Assembly: GCF_024362695.1 (NCBI RefSeq)
Contig: NC_065407.1
Coordinates: forward strand, 868,001-932,000
Length of the DNA stretch: 64,000 nt
From: Pectinophora gossypiella
Lineage: Eukaryota; Arthropoda; Insecta; Lepidoptera; Gelechiidae
Reading direction: 5' to 3'
The number at the start of each line of letters is the position of its first letter. The stretch's first letter is position 1. Positions 53,278 to 64,000 of this stretch are shown here, in pieces. Position numbers and translations under genes: made by a program. A model generated the notes under the pieces. The model was not told where the DNA came from and searched no databases. It saw only the letters and a list, made by a program, of their open reading frames with translations.

Positions 53278-53787
53278 AGGGTGTTAGTGACATCGTAACG
53301 AAAACTGATGGGTGATTCAAACCGTGTTTCTGAGTTGATATCAAGCGGAATTTGCCGTCGCAAAAGTATCATCATCATCAGCCCATTAACGTCCCCACTG
53401 CTGGGGCACGGGCCTTCCCTATGGATGGATAGGGAGATCGGGCCTTAAACCACCACGCGGGCCCAGTGCGGATTGGTGGTTATTAACGACTGCTAATGCA
53501 GCCGGGACCAACGGCTTACCGTGCCTTCCAAAGCACGGAGGAGCTCGAGATGAAAACTTTTTTTTTGTGGTCACCCATCCTATGACCGGCTTCTGCGAAA
53601 GTTGCTTTACGTCAACAATCGCAGACCGAGCGCGTTTACCGCTGCGCCACCGAGCTCCTCGAATAATTTATAAAAACATAAACATTTTCGTGAATTTTCC
53701 CAGAGGACATTCCACTTGTTATCAACTCAAAATGATTGATCTGAATTATTCCTCGTAGTATTCGATAAGATGTCACAAACACCCTGT
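53278..53787. mobile_element. MITE G split by SINE C
   Basis: The left arm (CAGGGTGTTAGTGACATCG, 53278-53369) and loop plus right arm (53662-53787, ending TGTCACAAACACCCTG) belong to one MITE. SINE C lies in the loop. The MITE is therefore older. Confidence 0.85.
53370..53661 (-). mobile_element. SINE C inside MITE G
   Basis: Complete on the minus strand: A-box-like head, 5S-like segment (GACGTAAAGCAACTTTCGC then GGATGGGTGACC), central domain (GTGCTTTGGAAGGCACG) and 3' domain ending (GAT)n. Confidence 0.9.
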
Positions 53788-54871
53788 ATAGTGTCACTGA
53801 TCACATGTGTCTGCTCCGAAGTAATCGTGCGTGCGGCAATGAACGTTAGCCGGCCTATGCATAGAGTAACACTAATATCGCAGACAGGACATTACTCTGC
53901 GTTATATGTAGTTGAGAGTAACTACCTACCCGTGAAAAAGGGTCACCAAAACCGCTTGGATTGTCTGATAAAATTAGTCTCTAATTTATGAAGGTGCTAA
54001 ACTAATTACTGCTTGTTTTATCAGCAACCTTACTTCCTGGCAATGTCAAGTTGGAAATTGTTAGTATTATTGAATTAGATGTAACTATTCTCATAAACAC
54101 TTATTCTATATGGCAACATTTTGTCTATTCATTCTGTGATTCGATTGACATCTGTCTCCTGTTCTCTTTCTATTTTCCGATTAACACGTTTGTCTGGTGA
54201 ACGTTAATACTGTAACGAATCCAAATTTATATTAGTAATTAATAATTAATCTGAAACTGTAATCTGCAGATCATATTTGAGTAATAACACAAAGATTGTT
54301 AATAAATCGCTGTCACACGAACCTCGTTGTTTTAATAAGTATTCCAATTTAAAAAGGTACAATTTTTAAATTCGAATTTGTATTTAAATTCGATGAAAAA
54401 GAAAACTAATTTAATTTTAGATTATTTTTGGACAACAAAATCAATTTTATTTTTAAAAAGAAGCTATTAAATCTGAGTAGGTATCGGTGCTGTGATAATG
54501 TTGGTACTTATAAACCTAGCTAAGTTAAGTACGATCGTTTTTGTTGCAAACGTTTGTAAATATTTTTATATAAAATTAAAATGCTTTGTGTCGGATCTAC
54601 TAAGTCTATATTTTTTTTTTAAATAAGTAATATAGGCTCACGTTTGACCACAATCTCACCTGATGATAAGTGAAGATGTGGTCTAGGGTGGATCACGCTT
54701 ACCTAGCAAATGACTACTCACTTTAGCCTTGAAGACTCCAAAATCTATTATACGTAAGTTATAATACCAATTGTATGTCATGTTATGTAATATTACAGTA
54801 ATAATAATAAATTCATTTTTTCCAGATATCTATATAAAAAAATAAGTAAATATAAAAAATATAAGTAAATA
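53788..54871. other. AT-rich intergenic stretch, no feature recognised
   Basis: No element ends or coding similarity. Confidence 0.4.
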
Positions 54872-55193
54872 ATCTTCTTCTATCGCGTGAGTTGTGAGGT
54901 GGAAGATCAACCTTATCAATCATGATATCAGGGTTATTATTGAGCCGTCAAAGAACCCTGACATAACTCATGTAACGACTACTTACTTAGATCAGTAAGT
55001 AGTAACCGGGACCAACGTCTTAACGTGCCTTCCGAAGCATCATCTTACTTTCGGACAATTAGCTGATCAGCCTGTAATGTCCTAACCAAACAGAGGACCA
55101 CAAAGTGATTTTTGTGATATGTCTTCACTGGGATTAGAACCTGGGACCTCCGGATCGTGAATCTAACCCTATACCACTGGACCACAGACGCCG
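54872..55193 (-). mobile_element. SINE A, near full length
   Basis: All parts are present on the minus strand, but the central domain has lost about 9 bp (GCCTTCCGAAGCATCATC). The head ends just before a MITE G copy. Confidence 0.9.
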
Positions 55194-55215
55194 TTAATAC
55201 ATTAATGTATAATAT

Positions 55216-55440
55216 ACAGGGTGTTAGTGACATCGTAACGAAAACTTTGAGGGATGATTCAGGCCATAATTCTGAGTTGATATCAAGTGGAATTTTCCGT
55301 CGCAAAAGTATGGAACGGAAAATAATTTAATTAAGCTCTAAAATTTTCATGACTTCTCCGACAGGAAATTCCACTTGATATCGACTCAGAATCATGGTCT
55401 GAATCATCCCCTTCAGTATTCGTTACAGTGTCACTAACAC
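55216..55440. mobile_element. MITE G copy with both long arms
   Basis: It opens CAGGGTGTTAGTGACATCG and closes CAGTGTCACTAACACCC. Arms are about 85 bp with an AT-rich loop. Confidence 0.9.
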
Positions 55441-55477
55441 CCATACCTACTTGTATGGCTACTGTATGTACTTGTAT

Positions 55478-55707
55478 GGGGTGTAAGTGACATCGTAACG
55501 AATACTGAGAGGGATGATTCAGCTGATTATTCTGAGTTAATATCAAGTGGAATTTTCCATCGCAAAAGTATAGAATTGAAAATAATTTAAAAAAACTAAA
55601 AAAATAACATGAATTTTGCGACGGAAAATTCCACTTGATATTAACTCAGAATCATGGTCTGAATCATCACTCTGAGTATTCGTTACGATGTCACTAACAC
55701 CCTGTAT
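55478..55707. mobile_element. MITE G copy with both long arms
   Basis: The left end GGGGTGTAAGTGACATCG and right end GATGTCACTAACACCCTG are followed by TA. It lies 37 bp from the previous copy in the same orientation. Confidence 0.9.
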
Positions 55708-56127
55708 TATGATTATTGTTACTACGGTAGAAGGCTTTTGGTTTTATTGTTCGTTCTAATCTAAACCTCTCACTCTATAACACTGTAGAGCAAATCCATA
55801 AAAAAAACTTAAGTATGTATTATTTTCGATATACCTAGAGTACTTACCGATTGTAATGTGTCATATATAGTATCATATATCGTATCTGCAGTAGTTAGTG
55901 TAGGCCCCGCGGCTCAAGGCCCAGGAGTTTAATTTTCCTCTTCCGCGCCGGCGCTCATTACGTCACAATGGCGTTGCGCTCATCAGCGACATTGACGACT
56001 AAACAATACCCTTCCGCGCCTCTAACGAACCAAACGCAAATACCACCAACTATTTATTGGTATCTTCCAGGGAAATTAAAATTAGAAAAGCTTACGAGTA
56101 AGATTTTTCTTTATTATTACTAAAATT
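55708..56127. other. Intergenic stretch, no feature recognised
   Basis: A GC-rich patch (about 55905-55985) is the only notable feature. Confidence 0.4.
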
Positions 56128-56335
56128 ATCACGTGCTCAACGGTGAAGGAAAACTTCGTGAGGAAACCTACATTTCCGAGAAATGTATTTACGGAGGTAT
56201 GAGACCTAACCTGTATTAGGCTGGTATTTCCTTGGCGAGTTGGAAGGTCAGACAAGCAGACACTTCTCTAAAAAACCGGACCTGTTAAATCTTCAGGTTG
56301 ATAAGCGGACCCCGTGAGAAATAAGATAGGGGGAC
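56128..56335 (+). mobile_element. Repeat E copy
   Basis: ATTATCACGTGCTCAACGGT, GGTCAGACAAGCAGACACTT and GACCTGTTAAATCTTCAGG align in order with 63557-63775. Confidence 0.75.
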
Positions 56336-56452
56336 AAATAAAATTTAAAAAAGTGGTTTCTTCTAGCAATATTAATCGTAAAAGTAAGTTATAATACATG
56401 GACAAACGTTATTACTTATTATATTTATAAGCACTTAGGTACCTACATGTAG

Positions 56453-56856
56453 AGTGTTATTGATACTGAGGGGGATGATTCAGCTCATGACTCTGAGTTA
56501 ATATCAAGTGTAATTTTCCATCACAAAATTCATGTTTTTTGTAGTTATTTTCAATTCTATACTTTTGCGATAGCAAAATCTACTTGATATTAACTCTGAA
56601 TCATGAGCTAAACCATCAGCATTCGTTACGATGTAACTTTCACCCCGTACAAGTACGTACAGGTAAAACTTTGGGGATGATTCAGACCATGATTCTGAGT
56701 TGATATCAAATAGAATTTCCTGCTTGAAAATTCATATTTTTAATTATCTTTAGTTTCATACTTTTGTGACGGAACATTCCACTTGATATCAACTCAGAAT
56801 CATGAGCTGAATCATCCCTTAAAGCTTTCGTTACGCTGTGACTGAAACCTGTATAT
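56453..56856. mobile_element. Two further MITE G copies, diverged
   Basis: Copies at about 56453-56652 and 56668-56856 each keep both arms (TCTGAGTTAATATCAAG with its complement; TCTGAGTTGATATCAAA with its complement) but have lost the outer end on one side. Confidence 0.8.
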
Positions 56857-56865
56857 TCTTTTACA

Positions 56866-57001
56866 ATCAATTGATCAGCTTGTAATTTTCTAACCAAACT
56901 AGGAATCACAAAGTGATTTTTGTGAATTGTCCCCACCGGGATTCGAACCCGGGACCTCCGGATCGTGAGCACAAGGCTTAGCCACTGGGCCGCAGAGGCC
57001 G
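56866..57001 (-). mobile_element. SINE A head and body, 3'-truncated
   Basis: On the minus strand the head (complement of GGGATTCGAACCCGGGACC) and body to TTGATCAGCTTG are present. The central and 3' domains are missing where it meets the MITE G remnant. Confidence 0.85.
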
Positions 57002-57391
57002 TCTATGATTTACAATTATGAAACGATGTTATTGTCTTCTTCTTTTCTTGTCGATAGAAAATCTTAAAATAAATGAATTATAGCATCATTGGTAGCCTTC
57101 AGCATATCATAGGTGACGCATAGTGAAAGTGTAGCGCACATAACAATTAACCCTCCCCACGACGCGACGCAGTTCCGTCCTAATGAATATGTTTAACATT
57201 TTAATAAAATAGACCGAAGTATAAGCTGCAGTAAAGCGTTTCGTACGGGCGGAACTGCAAATCGACTATCAATTCAGCAGTGAGCGGGTGTCCGGGTGGC
57301 CGGGTGCGGCGGAGCGAGCACAATAATACTAGTTTCTGGCCGGGACTGCGACATTAGTCTCATGAATGAATCATCGGCCGGCGGTCGTATT
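57002..57391. other. Intergenic stretch, no feature recognised
   Basis: A GC-rich patch lies at about 57285-57320 upstream of the shared non-coding block. Confidence 0.4.
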
Positions 57392-57453
57392 CGATTAGCA
57401 CGAATAATTCCGAAAGGGAAATTGAAAAGCTAAAGCGATGCCCCGAGGACTTG
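57392..57453 (+). repeat. 62-bp non-coding block shared with 52675-52737
   Basis: CGATTAGCACGAATAATTCC and GCGATGCCCCGAGGACTT align with the first block. Both have a GC-rich segment upstream. Confidence 0.65.
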
Positions 57454-60400
57454 CTCTTTCTATTATTTGCGGGTAGCTGGGGCCTCGCCGGGAATAACAA
57501 CGAGCCTTCACGCTGTTACACTACGCCTTATAGGCTCGTATGGGGTAGATAAAGCCAACAATTGGTGAACGTTAGGACCTCCTATGTAGTATATCTCGAT
57601 GCTACAAAAGTAAAGTGCTAAATCACTTTGGCGTTAAACTGTACTTATATTTATATTTTGTTAAAATTGTTCATAATAAAATGTGTTAATATGTGTGTGT
57701 GTGTGTGTTGTGTTATATGTGTTGTGTGTATGTGTTTATAGTTTATAATTTATATAATTTGTTTGTTTTCATTTACGGTAAATGCTGTGTACGCATGTAA
57801 TTGGCAAGCATATATACCAAGTCTTTCTTTTTATAATGCTGTCTGTAAACATTTTATATATTATGTATTGCTGTATGTGTACTTAAATAAATAAAAAAAT
57901 ATCTGAATAAAATATATGCAGAAAGATTGTACGCATTTTGAGCTAAAACCTGCAGGTTATAATGTATACTGTAGTACTGTAGCTCCAAAGTTGAAGTATG
58001 AACTATTTGCTCATATTTGTATGGCACGTTCACTTGGCCTTTCCAACTTCTTTCTTCTATTCCGTTGATAAACCTCTGTGTAATTCATTGTTTATTTTGT
58101 GAAACAACATAACACAACCCCATAGCATCACGCCTTGATGTTTTGTAAAATGTTTATGTACTTAGGTTGTCATCTACCTCACATTCGCTTCGTTAACGGT
58201 TTCGATATCGCACGGATTACGTCGCACCGTGAGGAAGGTCGCTTAGTTTCATTAATTATTACAACACCTGTAGTTTTTTCACGAACTGTGTCGACTTTTT
58301 GTATTGCGATGTGAGCTGGCTTAACTAATGTAATCCGGTTGTGTGTTTACTGCTTTAGTAAGATTAACTTTGAAGGAATCGATACAATTAACACAGACTT
58401 TAGATTTTAGTTAAATTAAAAAATTTTGTTACTTAAATTAATTACTATTTCTCAGTGTCCCCTGAGAGTGAAACATAGCTGGCGAAGTCCTCACAACACC
58501 TCTTGCATAACCCTTCGGAAATAGAGAATAGATATAGTGTAGTGTAGTGTAATATAGTATAGTGTAGCTTAGTGTTTAAAATTATTTCTCCGCTGATTGA
58601 CACTAGTACCCAGTAGTACTCGTAGCACGTAATCATCTTCTACCATAACAGATAACCAAACAGCTATTTAGTATTTCTATCACACAAATGGACATAAAGT
58701 TCAAAACATTTCCACTCGTTCGCTGTATTTTTAGCTCCAGTACAGTTAATGAAAGGCGCTGGCCGCACATTATTTGTTCTGTCTTCGAATCCGGCTGTGA
58801 ACAGTAAGCAGCCGCGGACCGGCGTAATCCAGTGTTAATTAGCAGTTGCTCCAACAAGCCACTGATACACATGGTCGAAACAAACTACCAATATTTTTTT
58901 TTCTTTATTTGGACTATGTGGGTCTGTCTGACCTTTCGGCCATACACGCGTTTCGGTCATATAGAATTATGAAAATCAATCCATAATTGACGGAGAAATC
59001 GGCGGACGTCGGCACATAAAAAATAAACCATCGGACATGGAACCTCGACTTTTTTGAAGTCGGTTAAAAACGACTTTACACATTACTGCTAAGTCTACCA
59101 TTTGAAACATTCCTTATGGCATTTTCAAACTGAACATAAAAATGTGAAATAATATGAATATCCTTACAAGATTGTAATCAAGGAGAATTTACTATTGCGA
59201 AAAAACTGGCTATAAGTAAATTAATAAAAATACATTTTGTTGTAAAGCATTATAGTTCAAAAGTTTTTAATAGTCGAACTTTTTAATCGATAGTTAAAAA
59301 ATCACGGATATTTATAAAAATAGGTAATTTAAAAAAAAATGTTCAGAGTTTAGAAAAAAAATTAAGAGCTTTTGAAATAAAATTTAACAAAGGAGATTTT
59401 AATATGGTTAATCAAATTGATTGGCAAGAGAAAAGAGACCAGATTATGGAAAAAAAATAATGGCGTTATAATAAATACTAAAATAGGGTTTATATGCTAG
59501 TATCTTGAAAAAGATTTTATTTAAATTTATTGCGGCTCTGGTTCCTAGACCATTGGCCGAAAAGTGGTATATAAATAAGATATTTTAATTTCTTACTAAA
59601 GTTTTTGAGTAATAACGTGGTATAAGAGATTACAAAACGTGATATGGCACGACTTTTGTCTCACTTTAACATCCACTTCTCCCTTCTAACAAGGTCGCAC
59701 GATTTCAAAAACAAAAAAAAAAAAGTTTTGCTCGTGGAACCATAGAGTGGTGTGTCGAGTTGGAAGTACGGGTGAGACGCGCAGCGCATACGATTGGGCG
59801 TTATCAGGTCGTACGGCCGAATGTACCGCGAATTCGTAATTACCTTAAGGACAAATTACGCTGATTGCTTTTGTTAGGCGTTCCTTTATAACACTGTTGT
59901 AACCGGATTATGATTATTACCCGTGCGAATTAACTAGACATCTACGTAGCCTGCAATCCTCTTGATGGGAGATGTCTTGATTATTCACGGGTTATATTAC
60001 TTACAGTATGATTGAGGTGGCTGTTATGATTAAGTTTAAAATGTAATCTGTTTACAAGTATACTTTATAGCAAGTAAAAACTAAGGTCATTAAACTAACG
60101 TATTAAATCATGTTCTTGTTGTTATATAAGTCTTTTATTATTATATTTCGTCGTTGCTTATTTAAAATCTATTATGTGCAATCGGGTAAATTTTACAGAA
60201 ATTAAAAAAAAACTGCCGCTTGAAATTTTTTTGTTTGACTGTGTTAAAAATATTAAAAGATAAGTAATTGATATTTACGTACATAAGAGTTTGTACTGAA
60301 TGTTTTAGGAGCAAAATATTATTCGATCCTGACAAAAAAGAGATTTGGTGCGAGCGACACATACTCGTAAGAGCTTTTAAATTGGCAACGACTATTTTTA

Positions 60401-60563
60401 AAAGTCATTCTTAATTAAAAACTATTTTTTTAATCGTCAGTAGGTCATGGAAGTTCCGTAGGTCAAGCTAAAAAAATGATTATCACCCACTGGTCAAACA
60501 TACTAAATTGTAAAAAACTGACTTACAAATCTTTAGGTTGTTGAATTACCTATGGTGCCATAT
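57454..60563. other. AT-rich intergenic region with simple repeats
   Basis: (TG)n lies at about 57690-57735 and TAGTG-type repeats at about 58534-58575. A short stem TCGACTTTTTTGAAGTCGG at 59046 is a common lepidopteran repeat end. No gene or complete element was seen in 3.1 kb. Confidence 0.45.
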
Positions 60564-60750
60564 TTAAACAGCTCAGCTTAACGCTTATTTCTACTAGAAA
60601 TGAGCTAAACCGTTTGTCTGTCTTGTCGTAGTCTAATTGTTTTTCTACCCTGTTCTTGTTTTTATTTTATTTAAGTACTTAAGGACTTTTAACAAAGTTT
60701 GTTATGCCAGCCCCATCGATCAAGACTGACTAAAACTGATAAAAAAACAT
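60564..60750. repeat. Left copy of a 187-bp direct repeat flanking SINE A
   Basis: TTAAACAGCTCAGCTTAACG through GCCAGCCCCATCGATCAAG to AAAAAAACAT is repeated at 60974-61161 with roughly 90 percent identity by eye. Confidence 0.9.
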
Positions 60751-60973
60751 GTTTGGTTAGGACATTACAGGCTGATCACCTGATTGTCCAAAAGTAAGAT
60801 GATCCGTGCTTCGGAAGGCACGTTAAGCCGTTGGTCCCGGTTACTATTTACTGATGGAAGTGAGTAATCGTTACATGAGCCATGTCAGGGGCTTTTGGCG
60901 GCTCAATCATAACCCTGACACTAGGGTTGTTGAGGCTGGTATTCCACCTCACAACCCACACGGTAGAAGAAGA
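60751..60973 (+). mobile_element. SINE A, 5'-truncated, between long direct repeats
   Basis: It starts in the body at GTTTGGTTAGGACATTACAG and continues through the central domain (GTGCTTCGGAAGGCACG) to GGTAGAAGAAGA. Its two edges coincide with the edges of the flanking 187-bp repeats. Confidence 0.9.
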
Positions 60974-61161
60974 TTAAACAGCTCAGCTTAACGCTTATTT
61001 ATTTATACTAGAAATAAGCTGAACCGTTTGTCTGTCTTGTGTTAGTCTAATTGTTTTTATATCCTGTTCTTTTTTTTCTTTTATTTACTTAAGGGCTTTT
61101 AACAAAGTTTGTTATGCCAGCCCCATCGATCAAGACTGATTAAAACAGATAAAAAAAACAT
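60974..61161. repeat. Right copy of the 187-bp direct repeat
   Basis: It begins right after the SINE A tail. It has an extra TTTA near 61010 and several substitutions relative to the left copy. Confidence 0.9.
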
Positions 61162-61462
61162 ACTTAGTTCATGCCCCCACACATCCTGTTCTGTGTACAA
61201 TAAACTGTTAAATAAAAAAAAAATGACGTTTCCAGCAGTCTTTTGTTTTTGACATTGGCAATGTAGCTCAAGGAGAGAGAGAGAGGAGTAGCTCTCGACT
61301 CGAAAGATTATTATCATTTTATTAGCCATAGTTTGTTCTGCTCTGTATTGTACTTCACTCATAATACGGAATGTTTTAGTAGTCAAGACTACTACACTAC
61401 TACTATGTACTATGACTATTACATAGTAATTTATTGATATTAATAATTACATGTTCGAATTA

Positions 61463-61495
61463 ACACACCACACACACACACACACACACACACAG
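61463..61495. repeat. (CA)n microsatellite
   Basis: About 32 bp of alternating CA. A shorter (GA)n run is near 61273. Confidence 0.95.
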
Positions 61496-61934
61496 ATATT
61501 ACAAAATTCAATTAAATTAAATATTATTATGGAATTCAATTTCCGTACATTAAAATATATTATTATTTTATCTTGGTGAATAATAATGTCGCTAATGGTT
61601 TAATACCAAACATAAATGCCTGGCTCTATGTTCTACTCCCCTTTACGGGCAAGCTCGACTTCTCGTCGCCAACAAAATGTATGAAGTTGTATAAAAGATA
61701 CCTTACCTGTTGTTTTTTGTATCGCAACCAACAACACACCAGGGGGGTTAGAAGACCACTTATAACCTCATCACATCACTAATTTAAGAGCCACGCTCTT
61801 GTCGGTGTAGCATTAACCTATTCATTTATAAAGTAATATTGCAATTTGACATTTGCGCATATAAAAGTAAGAGCGCAATGGCAAGAAATGTCAAATATTA
61901 CTTTTTTAGAAGAATTGCTTTGATGTGACTTTTT

Positions 61935-62030
61935 TAAATTCAAATTCAAAAATATCTTTATTCAGTAGGTAACATAGTTACACTTTGAATCGTCAATTTT
62001 TACATAACGAACGTCTCATCCGCCTAAAAC
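61935..62030 (-). mobile_element. LINE 3' end (family P), copy 2
   Basis: TTCAAATTCAAAAATATC and TTTATTCAGTAGGTAACATA match 48825-48880. It is read as a minus-strand tail without coding sequence. Confidence 0.6.
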
Positions 62031-62053
62031 TACTGCAGCTTCTCACAACTACA

Positions 62054-62117
62054 CAGGTGTCAACTGCGTTCATTTTGTTGCGACCACGGTTGCGCCACCA
62101 TTATATCCTGGTGAACC
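62054..62117. mobile_element. MITE J remnant
   Basis: GTTGCGACCACGGTTGCGCC and TATATCCTGGTGAACCT resemble the right end of the copy at 21028. It is too short to be certain. Confidence 0.4.
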
Positions 62118-63404
62118 TTATGGCCTTCAAGCTAGCCTAGGTTAACTTGCGAGATGATGAGCAGGTCATACGCAGCTGCAGCACTGTTTTTATTGTTAAA
62201 ATAATTAGTACATTTTACTCACGGATCCTCAAATCGTGTTACCCAATTAGCGGGAGCTTTATTCAATCTCAGGAGTGAGCTGCGGTCCAGCGAGTATACA
62301 ACCAGCGGTCCAGTGGCGGCTAATCCTGGCTAATTGGTGGTCAGAAGACTATTGGACTCGAAGCCCAATGCAATTAGCACGCGAAGGATTTGCTCGCATA
62401 ATTTATACTAATCCCTCTTAATTTTATGTTACACTCACTGGGGACAAAGTGCTATAGAAATGGCGATCGGGGAGTGAGATGTTACTGGTAAACTTTAGCA
62501 GCGTTATTAGTGCTTTTAAGGCCATAGTTGATTCTTGGGCATGTCATAAGGTGACTCAGAGATTATGTGGACACAATCTACGAATAAATTCCATGATGCG
62601 CCGATCGCCTGTCACCGTTACTGTTCAATAACTCTACATATATCTTAGAACTTCGAATCAAAAGTATTTCACTTTTTCATTACTATTTTATTCCTAAAAA
62701 TTTATTAAATTCAAATCAAAATAATTCAAATTACTTCGCTAGTTCGTGAGTCATTTGGAACTAACTTAACTAACTATAATTTTAACTTAACTATAACTTT
62801 CCTCTCTTGTTTATTCAATTATTATTACCTGCTTACCTGTTCTTTATTTCGTTGTCTTTTCAGCCATATACATTCAAACAGGTATAAGTGAAATAAATCC
62901 ATTTATTAATACTTTTTTAAACTTCATAATAGTCTAAGAAACTTCCAAAATCACAAACACACAACAACGGCCCATCAATATTGAAAACTGAACTGCGAAT
63001 GCTATTTCCAGAACATAATCCGAAGTAAAGTCATCTCCGACATGAAAGAAACACATTGAAATTCTTAAGGGGAAATATTACTTTGCAATCGCGGGATTCT
63101 TTGTAGAAACAACTCGCGGGTAACGTTCATTCGACAAAGGACGAGCAATATTCCCGAACAAAGGCTGCGGCGATATATTCAATGCAGTGACACAAGAAAC
63201 GGCTTGCCGGCGGTAACAAAGCTCATATTGGGACTTAGAACGCAGACGATACTTCCTAAACTTTCAACTTTTGATGTTATCACAAAGTTTTGTCGACTCA
63301 TATTCCCGTTGCATTACATTTTTTAACTTTTGTTGGATATCTACTAAGTACAATTGATTATTTTTTATAAGTTTGCTTGATAGTGGTTTGATAGCTTATC
63401 TCGT
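62118..63404. other. Intergenic stretch, no feature recognised
   Basis: GCAATTAGCACGCGAAGGAT near 62371 faintly recalls the shared non-coding blocks. No ORF of interest. Confidence 0.4.
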
Positions 63405-63556
63405 AATATACGATCCCGACGACCCGATTACTCTAGCCATAGAGGGAGCGTATCAGCTCTCGACACCAAACACTTCAGGACCCCGATACCGACCCCGCCG
63501 GCGTGGTCGACGATTTCCCTCATTCAGCGCTTATCGCTATCGACCCTCTAGGGATT
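63405..63556 (+). mobile_element. Retroposon D, 5' part
   Basis: GACGACCCGATTACTCTAGC to GCTTATCGCTATCGACCC extends the family further 5' than most copies and joins directly to repeat E. Confidence 0.75.
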
Positions 63557-63775
63557 ATCACGTGCTCAGCGGTGAAGGAACACATCGTGAGGAAACCCCG
63601 AACCTATACCAGAGAAATGCGTTTCGGTGTTATGTGACCTAATCTCCATTGGGCTGGTTTTCCCTCCACCGTTGGAAGGTCAGACAGGCAGTCGCTTCTG
63701 TAAAATACCGGACCTGTTAAATCTTCAGGTTAGGTAAGCGGACACTGTGAAAAACAGGATAATGCTAGGGGTGAT
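63557..63775 (+). mobile_element. Repeat E, most complete copy
   Basis: It runs from ATTATCACGTGCTCAGCGG through GGTTTTCCCTCCACCGTTGG to AAAACAGGATAATGCTAGGG. No promoter box or poly(A) was recognised, so its class is unknown. Confidence 0.75.
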
Positions 63776-63867
63776 GATTTCTTGAAAGTTCTTAACGAAC
63801 TCATCGTACGGTTTAATACATCAAAAGTGTCTGGAAATTGTCTTCTCATTACTTATTTTTAGGTACA

Positions 63868-64000
63868 TGCATACATAAATTCACGCCTATTTCCTACCGA
63901 GGTAAGCAGATACTATGGAGTTCCATTTGCTTCGATCACTCAAACACTTCTCTTGCTTCCTCCACATTCTTCAATCGTTTCATACACGCACGCCAGGTCA
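63868..64000 (-). mobile_element. LINE (family N) C-terminus and tail, runs off the window
   Basis: The complement encodes the last residues of the family N reverse transcriptase (as at 44960-45071, with the block before SAYP recognisable), followed by GTGAATTTATGTATGCATG. It extends beyond the window end, so more of the ORF may lie to the right. Confidence 0.8.

Noticed and set aside
57680..57740. Possible Z-DNA or regulatory (TG)n element
   Set aside because: Short, interrupted simple repeat with no other support.

Overview
The window looks like intergenic, transposon-dense DNA from a moth or butterfly (Lepidoptera). It is AT-rich, and non-coding repeat families recur on both strands. These include tRNA-headed SINEs, foldback MITEs, 5'-truncated LINE tails and a Tc1-type transposon, the repertoire usual in lepidopteran genomes. 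I found no host protein-coding gene, no functional tRNA or rRNA gene and no CRISPR array. Nearly all coding sequence is mobile-element derived, and most of it is broken. No new defence or metabolic system is visible. The informative content is the layering of elements inside one another.

Layout. 1-2.4 kb: 3' part of a Ty3/gypsy-type pol gene (RNase H and integrase), with a 29-bp minisatellite and a possible intron splitting off its last codons. 2.5-5.5 kb: MITEs, SINEs and a 34-bp minisatellite. 6.6-19.1 kb: scattered SINE and MITE copies, LINE tails, and at 17.35-18.9 kb (minus) the C-terminal half of a non-LTR reverse transcriptase with a zinc-knuckle and PD-(D/E)XK-like endonuclease region. 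19.4-20.5 kb: a tRNA/5S-like SINE next to a LINE C-terminus. 22.1-24.6 kb: a three-layer nest (a hAT-type non-autonomous element with a MITE in its target duplication and a Tc1-like transposon in its body). 24.6-25.4 kb: a SINE split by a LINE. 27.4-27.9 kb: a SINE split by a MITE. 29.4-31.8 kb: SINEs and a microsatellite. 33.3-39.9 kb: further SINEs, a rearranged SINE cluster and a TTAA-flanked mini-MITE. 39.96-44.0 kb: a 3.9-kb terminal-inverted-repeat element, itself inside a small MITE and carrying a decayed RTE-type retrotransposon. 44.6-47.2 kb: LINE and BEL/Pao gag fragments and SINEs. 48.5-49.1 and 60.5-61.2 kb: two SINE insertions each flanked by unusually long direct repeats. 49.1-53.3 and 57-60.5 kb: low-repeat intergenic DNA with GC-rich patches. 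53.3-57 kb: a cluster of long-TIR MITEs and SINEs.

The parts do not form an operon or pathway. They record successive insertions. Several junctions can be read directly because another copy in the window preserves the uninterrupted sequence, which gives target-site duplications and relative ages without outside data. Family letters (SINE A, MITE G and so on) are local labels used only in this annotation.
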